Assembly: GCA_021821425.1 (NCBI GenBank)
Contig: JAKACL010000110.1
Coordinates: 1-9,074, forward strand
Length of the DNA stretch: 9,074 nt
Reading direction: 5' to 3'
Source: Pseudomonadota bacterium
GTDB lineage: Bacteria; Pseudomonadota; Gammaproteobacteria; Burkholderiales; Thiobacillaceae
Shown here: positions 5,974-9,074 of the stretch, one piece after another
Layout: every line of letters begins with the position of its first letter
How positions within the stretch are numbered: position 1 is the first letter of the stretch
Notes under the pieces: model-generated
Seen by the model: only the letters and a program-made list of their open reading frames with translations
Database searches by the model: none
What the model was told of the DNA's origin: nothing
Translations under genes and position numbers: made by a program

Positions 5974-5989
5974 TGGCACAGCCGTTGCT
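5974..5989 (+). promoter_or_regulatory. Perfect sigma-54 promoter before the ATPase gene
   Basis: TGGCAC-AGCCG-TTGCT matches the sigma-54 core consensus TGGCAC-N5-TTGCW at every defined position, with GG at 5975-5976 and GC at 5987-5988 correctly spaced. It begins 15 bases after the beta-barrel gene's stop codon, in the 78-base gap before the ATPase gene. Transcription would begin near 6000, giving a leader of about 38 bases. Elements of this type are known upstream of PEP-CTERM genes, where RpoN acts with the PrsK/PrsR regulators; a link to those regulators here is inferred. Confidence 0.82.
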
Positions 5990-6037
5990 ACGTGTTACGC
6001 CTGCACGCGCTGCGCCCCTTCAGACAACGGATCGTTC

Positions 6038-7069
6038 ATGTACGAAGACTATTACCGCTTTAGCGCCAAGCCTTTCCAGCTTAACCCCGACCCGCGATTT
6101 TTCTTCGGCTCCAAGGGCCACAAGCGGGCGATGGCCTACCTGGATTACGGGCTGTCGCTCGGCGAAGGCTTTATTGTCATCACCGGCGAAGTCGGTGCCG
6201 GCAAGACCACGCTGGTGCGCAACCTGTTCCGCCAGCTCGAATCGCACAACCTGCTCGCCGCGCAGCTGGTCTCCACCCAGCTGGACGCCGAGGACACGCT
6301 GCGCAGCGTCGCCGCTTCGTTCGGGCTGGAGCACGAGGGCCTCACCAAGTCGGCTCTGCTGAAGAACCTGGAAGAGTTCCTGATTGCCGCGACCCGGCAG
6401 GGCAAGCGCGTGCTGCTGGTGGTCGACGAGGCGCAGAATCTGACCTCGCGCGCAGTCGAGGAGCTGCGCATGCTGTCCAACTACCAAAACAACGAGCGCT
6501 CGCTGATCCAGACCTTTCTGCTCGGGCAGCCGGAATTCCGGGGCATCCTGCAAAGCCCCGACATGCAGCAGCTGCGCCAGCGCGTAGTGGCCTCCTATCA
6601 CCTGGGGCCGCTCGATGCGGACGAAACGCGCGGCTATATCGAGCACCGCCTGCGCACCGTCGGCTGGCAGGGCATGCCGGGGTTCGACGAGGCCGCGTTC
6701 GACGCGCTGCATCGCTTTACCGGCGGCATCCCGCGCCGCCTCAACACCACCTGCGACCGCCTGCTGCTGTTCGGTTTTCTCGAGGAAAAGACGCATTTCG
6801 GCGAGGCGGAAGTCGACGAGGTGATCGCCGACCTGAAGAACGAAGTGGCGCACCAGGAGTTCCACGTCACAGCGGGCCTCGCCAACGGTTCATCGGAAGG
6901 CGGCGTGCTGAACAGCGATGACAGCATCCGCGTGGTGCAGCGCATCGATCAGCTGGAGCGCTCGGTCAACCGCATCCTGCCCATCGTGCGCAAGATTCTG
7001 TATACGGTCAGCGAGCGCCAGTCCGCGGACGAGGGCGTGCCGCCGGCAAACCAGGACGCCGCGCGTTAG
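6038..7069 (+). CDS. XrtA-associated ATPase (ExeA/GspA-like AAA)
   Basis: This 343-residue P-loop ATPase is related to ExeA/GspA and belongs to a subfamily found with XrtA exopolysaccharide genes; its exact job is not established. The N-terminus M-Y-E-D-Y-Y-R-F-S-A-K-P-F-Q-L-N-P-D-P-R-F is the subfamily signature. Walker A is G50-E-V-G-A-G-K56-T-T and Walker B is L-L-V-V-D130-E131-A-Q. The AAA lid region contains F-T-G-G-I-P-R-R-L-N, probably the sensor-2 arginine segment. After about residue 270 the tail differs from ExeA: there is no peptidoglycan-binding domain or transmembrane helix, but a short amphipathic, probably coiled-coil stretch (I-R-V-V-Q-R-I-D-Q-L-E-R-S-V-N-R-I) that could bind a partner. 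It is probably cytoplasmic, powering or regulating polysaccharide assembly. It has its own sigma-54 promoter and is followed after 3 bases by wecB. GGA at 6029-6031 is a modest ribosome binding site. Confidence 0.93.
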   Translation: MYEDYYRFSAKPFQLNPDPRFFFGSKGHKRAMAYLDYGLSLGEGFIVITGEVGAGKTTLVRNLFRQLESHNLLAAQLVSTQLDAEDTLRSVAASFGLEHEGLTKSALLKNLEEFLIAATRQGKRVLLVVDEAQNLTSRAVEELRMLSNYQNNERSLIQTFLLGQPEFRGILQSPDMQQLRQRVVASYHLGPLDADETRGYIEHRLRTVGWQGMPGFDEAAFDALHRFTGGIPRRLNTTCDRLLLFGFLEEKTHFGEAEVDEVIADLKNEVAHQEFHVTAGLANGSSEGGVLNSDDSIRVVQRIDQLERSVNRILPIVRKILYTVSERQSADEGVPPANQDAAR

Positions 7070-7072
7070 GTC

Positions 7073-8176
7073 ATGACCCAGGTTCTGTGCGTGGCGGGCG
7101 CCCGCCCCAATTTCATGAAAATCGCGCCGGTGATGGCGGCCTTCGCCGAAACCGGCATTGCCGCGCAGCTGCTGCATACCGGCCAGCATTACGACGCGGC
7201 GATGAGCGACAGCTTTTTTGCCGATCTCGGTATCCCGCCGCCCGACCACCATCTTGAAGTCGGTTCCGGCAGCCATGCGGTGCAGACGGCCGAGGTGATG
7301 AAGCGCTTCGAGCCGGTGCTCGAAAGCGCGCAGCCGCAGGCCGTGCTCGTGGTGGGCGACGTCAACTCCACCATCGCCTGCGCGCTGGTCGCGGCCAAGC
7401 GCGGCGTGCGCGTGATCCACGTCGAAGCCGGATTGCGCAGTTACGACCGCGGCATGCCGGAGGAGATCAACCGCGTGCTGACCGACCAGATTTCCGACCT
7501 GCTGTTCATCACCGAAAAAAGCGCGCTTGCCAACCTGGTGCGCGAAGGCGTCGATCCCGCGCGCGTCGAGTTCGTCGGCAACGTGATGATCGACACCCTT
7601 TACCGCAACCTGGAGCGCGCGGTGCCCGCGAGCCGCACCCTCGGCGTCGTGCTGCCGCAGTACGCGGTGCTGACGCTGCACCGGCCGTCCAACGTCGACG
7701 ACCGCGACACGCTCGCCGCGCTGCTCGACGTGGTCGGCGAGATCAATCGTCGCCTGCCGGTGGTGATGCCGCTGCATCCGCGCACGCGCGGCAATATCGA
7801 AAAATTTCGCTTCGGCAGCAAGCTCGACGGCCTGCACATCCTGCCGCCGGTCGGCTATCTGGAAATGCTCGGCCTGATGCGCGACGCCCGGCTGGTGCTG
7901 ACCGATTCGGGCGGCATCCAGGAGGAAACCACCGCGCTCGGCGTGCCGTGTCTCACGCTGCGCGAGAACACCGAACGCCCGATCACGATTGCCGAAGGCA
8001 CCAACACCCTGGTCGGCCCCGTCCCCGATGCCATCCGGGCGGCATTCAACGAGGTGATGGCGGGCGGCGGCAAGGCCGGACGCATTCCAGAATTCTGGGA
8101 TGGCCGCGCGGCCATGCGCATTGCGCACACGCTGAAGGGCTGGCTGCCCGGACACAAGGGGAGGCGTGCCGCGTGA
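7073..8176 (+). CDS. wecB: UDP-N-acetylglucosamine 2-epimerase (non-hydrolysing)
   Basis: This 367-residue cytoplasmic enzyme interconverts UDP-GlcNAc and UDP-ManNAc, supplying ManNAc or ManNAcA precursors for the exopolysaccharide. The GT-B-like fold motifs are all present: G9-A-R11-P-N-F-M-K16 at the N-terminus, H35-T-G-Q-H-Y-D, V-V-G-D96-V-N-S-T, H-V-E118-A-G-L-R-S, M-P-E130-E-I-N-R134, L-H203-R-P-S-N, D278-S-G-G-I-Q-E-E and R-E-N-T-E-R-P-I-T. By alignment in mind with E. coli WecB, Asp96, Glu118, Glu130, Arg134 and His203 correspond to its catalytic Asp95, Glu117, Glu131, Arg135 and His213. Length is usual for the family. The gene follows the ATPase by 3 bases and its stop overlaps the deacetylase start by one base, so all three are probably one transcript. 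TAGG in and after the preceding stop is a minimal ribosome binding site. Confidence 0.95.
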   Translation: MTQVLCVAGARPNFMKIAPVMAAFAETGIAAQLLHTGQHYDAAMSDSFFADLGIPPPDHHLEVGSGSHAVQTAEVMKRFEPVLESAQPQAVLVVGDVNSTIACALVAAKRGVRVIHVEAGLRSYDRGMPEEINRVLTDQISDLLFITEKSALANLVREGVDPARVEFVGNVMIDTLYRNLERAVPASRTLGVVLPQYAVLTLHRPSNVDDRDTLAALLDVVGEINRRLPVVMPLHPRTRGNIEKFRFGSKLDGLHILPPVGYLEMLGLMRDARLVLTDSGGIQEETTALGVPCLTLRENTERPITIAEGTNTLVGPVPDAIRAAFNEVMAGGGKAGRIPEFWDGRAAMRIAHTLKGWLPGHKGRRAA

Positions 8177-9039
8177 TGGAGAATGCTCCAATCAAAAAGC
8201 CGCGGATGAAGAACGCGATGTCGATCGACGTCGAGGACTATTTCCAGGTCTCGGCGTTTGCCCCGCACATCCGGCGCGAGGATTGGGACAGCCTGCCGTG
8301 CCGGGTCGAGCGCAACGTCGAGACGATCCTCGGCCTGCTCGACGAGGCCGATGCCAAGGCCACCTTCTTTACGCTGGGCTGGATCGCCGAACGTTATCCG
8401 CAGGTGGTGCGCAGCATCGTCGACAATGGCCACGAACTCGCCAGCCACGGCTACGGCCACCAGCGCGCGAGCGACCTCACGCCGGCCGAATTCCGCGACG
8501 ACATCACCCGCGCCAAGACTCTGCTCGAAGACCTCGGCGGCGTGGCCGTGCGCGGCTATCGCGCACCGAGCTTCTCCATTAACCGCGACAACTGGTGGGC
8601 GGTCGAAGAACTGCAGAATGCGGGCTACGTGTACAGCTCGAGCATCTATCCGGTCAAGCACGACCATTACGGCATGCCCGACGCGCCGCGCTTCCCGCAC
8701 CGCCCCAATGGCGACGGCGGCATTCTGGAACTGCCGCCGACCACGGTGCCGCTGTTCGGCCGCAACCTGCCGGCGGCGGGCGGCGGCTGGTTCCGCCTGC
8801 TGCCCTACCGGATGTCGCGCTGGATGCTGCGGCGCGTCAACGCGCAGGATCAGGCGCCGTGCATGTTCTACTTCCACCCCTGGGAGCTCGATGCCGGGCA
8901 GCCGCGCCAGCACGGCATTTCCGCCAGGACGCGCTTCCGCCATTACGTCAATCTGCAACGCATGCCCGGCAGAATGCGGCAATTGCTGAACGATTTTGAA
9001 TGGGATCGTGTCGACCGCGTATTCCTTCCCGAACATTGA
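8176..9039 (+). CDS. XrtA-type polysaccharide deacetylase (NodB/DUF3473)
   Basis: This 287-residue carbohydrate-esterase-family-4 type enzyme is expected to remove N-acetyl groups from amino sugars of the exopolysaccharide or its lipid-linked intermediate. The NodB motifs are motif 1 S-I-D18-V-E20-D21-Y-F, motif 2 S-H91-G-Y-G-H95 (metal histidines) and motif 3 R126-G-Y-R129-A-P-S-F-S. The C-terminal part, with F-Y-F-H234-P-W-E237-L-D and R-F-R-H-Y-V-N-L-Q-R-M, matches the DUF3473 extension that marks the XrtA subfamily. No signal peptide or membrane segment is visible, so it probably acts in the cytoplasm, or is exported by an unrecognised route. The start is the ATG at 8176, whose A is the last base of the wecB stop codon; a GTG one codon earlier is possible, and the GGGGAGG at 8158-8164 is slightly better spaced for it. 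The gene follows the epimerase that would make its likely sugar substrate. Confidence 0.93.
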   Translation: MENAPIKKPRMKNAMSIDVEDYFQVSAFAPHIRREDWDSLPCRVERNVETILGLLDEADAKATFFTLGWIAERYPQVVRSIVDNGHELASHGYGHQRASDLTPAEFRDDITRAKTLLEDLGGVAVRGYRAPSFSINRDNWWAVEELQNAGYVYSSSIYPVKHDHYGMPDAPRFPHRPNGDGGILELPPTTVPLFGRNLPAAGGGWFRLLPYRMSRWMLRRVNAQDQAPCMFYFHPWELDAGQPRQHGISARTRFRHYVNLQRMPGRMRQLLNDFEWDRVDRVFLPEH

Positions 9040-9041
9040 AC

Positions 9042-9074
9042 ATGCAGGCCGAATCTCTCGCCGTGCCCGATGTC
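9042..9074 (+). CDS. Start of a further operon gene, cut by window edge
   Basis: An ATG two bases after the deacetylase stop opens a frame of 11 codons (MQAESLAVPDV) that runs off the right edge. Tight spacing in a dense operon supports a real start, although no clear ribosome binding site precedes it. In XrtA exopolysaccharide clusters the deacetylase gene is usually followed by a FemAB-like acyltransferase-fold protein; that identity is inferred from order alone, since the visible residues are too few to recognise. Confidence 0.5.
   Translation, partial: MQAESLAVPDV

Noticed and set aside
5973..6362. Plus-strand frame starting at the ATG inside the sigma-54 element
   Set aside because: It overlaps the start of the ATPase gene in another frame, has Ser/Thr/Arg-rich low-information content and no ribosome binding site; its ATG is part of the -24 box.
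6890..8191. Minus-strand open frame of about 433 codons opposite wecB
   Set aside because: It is antisense to a gene with complete catalytic motifs. The His/Arg/Ala-rich translation shows no known fold, so this is a GC-driven shadow.
1..9074. CRISPR arrays, insertion sequences, rRNA or tRNA genes
   Set aside because: No regularly spaced repeats, transposase-like frames with terminal repeats, or structured RNA signatures were seen on either strand.

Overview
This window looks like part of the chromosome of a GC-rich, Gram-negative bacterium, most likely a betaproteobacterium (inferred from gene content and protein similarity as I recognise it; no marker gene is present to place it further). 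It has two divergent gene blocks separated by a regulatory region of about 220 bases.

Left block, minus strand (1-1029): three tightly packed housekeeping-type genes, read right to left. They are a MazG-like nucleotide pyrophosphohydrolase, a small thioredoxin-fold [2Fe-2S] ferredoxin (4-base ATGA overlap with the first), and an alpha/beta hydrolase that runs off the left edge.

Right block, plus strand (1252-9074): the front part of an exopolysaccharide operon of the kind that accompanies exosortase A (XrtA, formerly EpsH) and PEP-CTERM protein sorting. In order: an outer-membrane polysaccharide export lipoprotein, an inner-membrane chain-length determinant, a cytoplasmic tyrosine autokinase with a Tyr-rich tail, an outer-membrane beta-barrel protein, an ExeA-like AAA ATPase, the non-hydrolysing UDP-GlcNAc 2-epimerase WecB, a NodB-type polysaccharide deacetylase with a DUF3473-type C-terminus, and the first 11 codons of a further gene (in related clusters a FemAB-like protein). 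Together these would make a UDP-ManNAc precursor, control chain length by reversible tyrosine phosphorylation, de-N-acetylate the sugar chain and carry it across the outer membrane. No exosortase, PEP-CTERM protein or glycosyltransferase lies in the window, so the XrtA assignment rests on gene families and order.

The most interesting signals are regulatory. A perfect sigma-54 (-24/-12) element, TGGCAC-N5-TTGCT, sits in the 78-base gap before the ATPase gene. A second, near-consensus sigma-54 element sits upstream of the first export gene, with inverted repeats further upstream that could bind an activator. A strong intrinsic terminator lies between the first and second exopolysaccharide genes. 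The operon therefore appears to be split into separately adjustable segments, probably under an RpoN-dependent activator such as PrsR of the PrsK/PrsR pair (inferred; those genes are not in the window). The start of the beta-barrel gene is embedded in the codons for the kinase's phospho-tyrosine tail.
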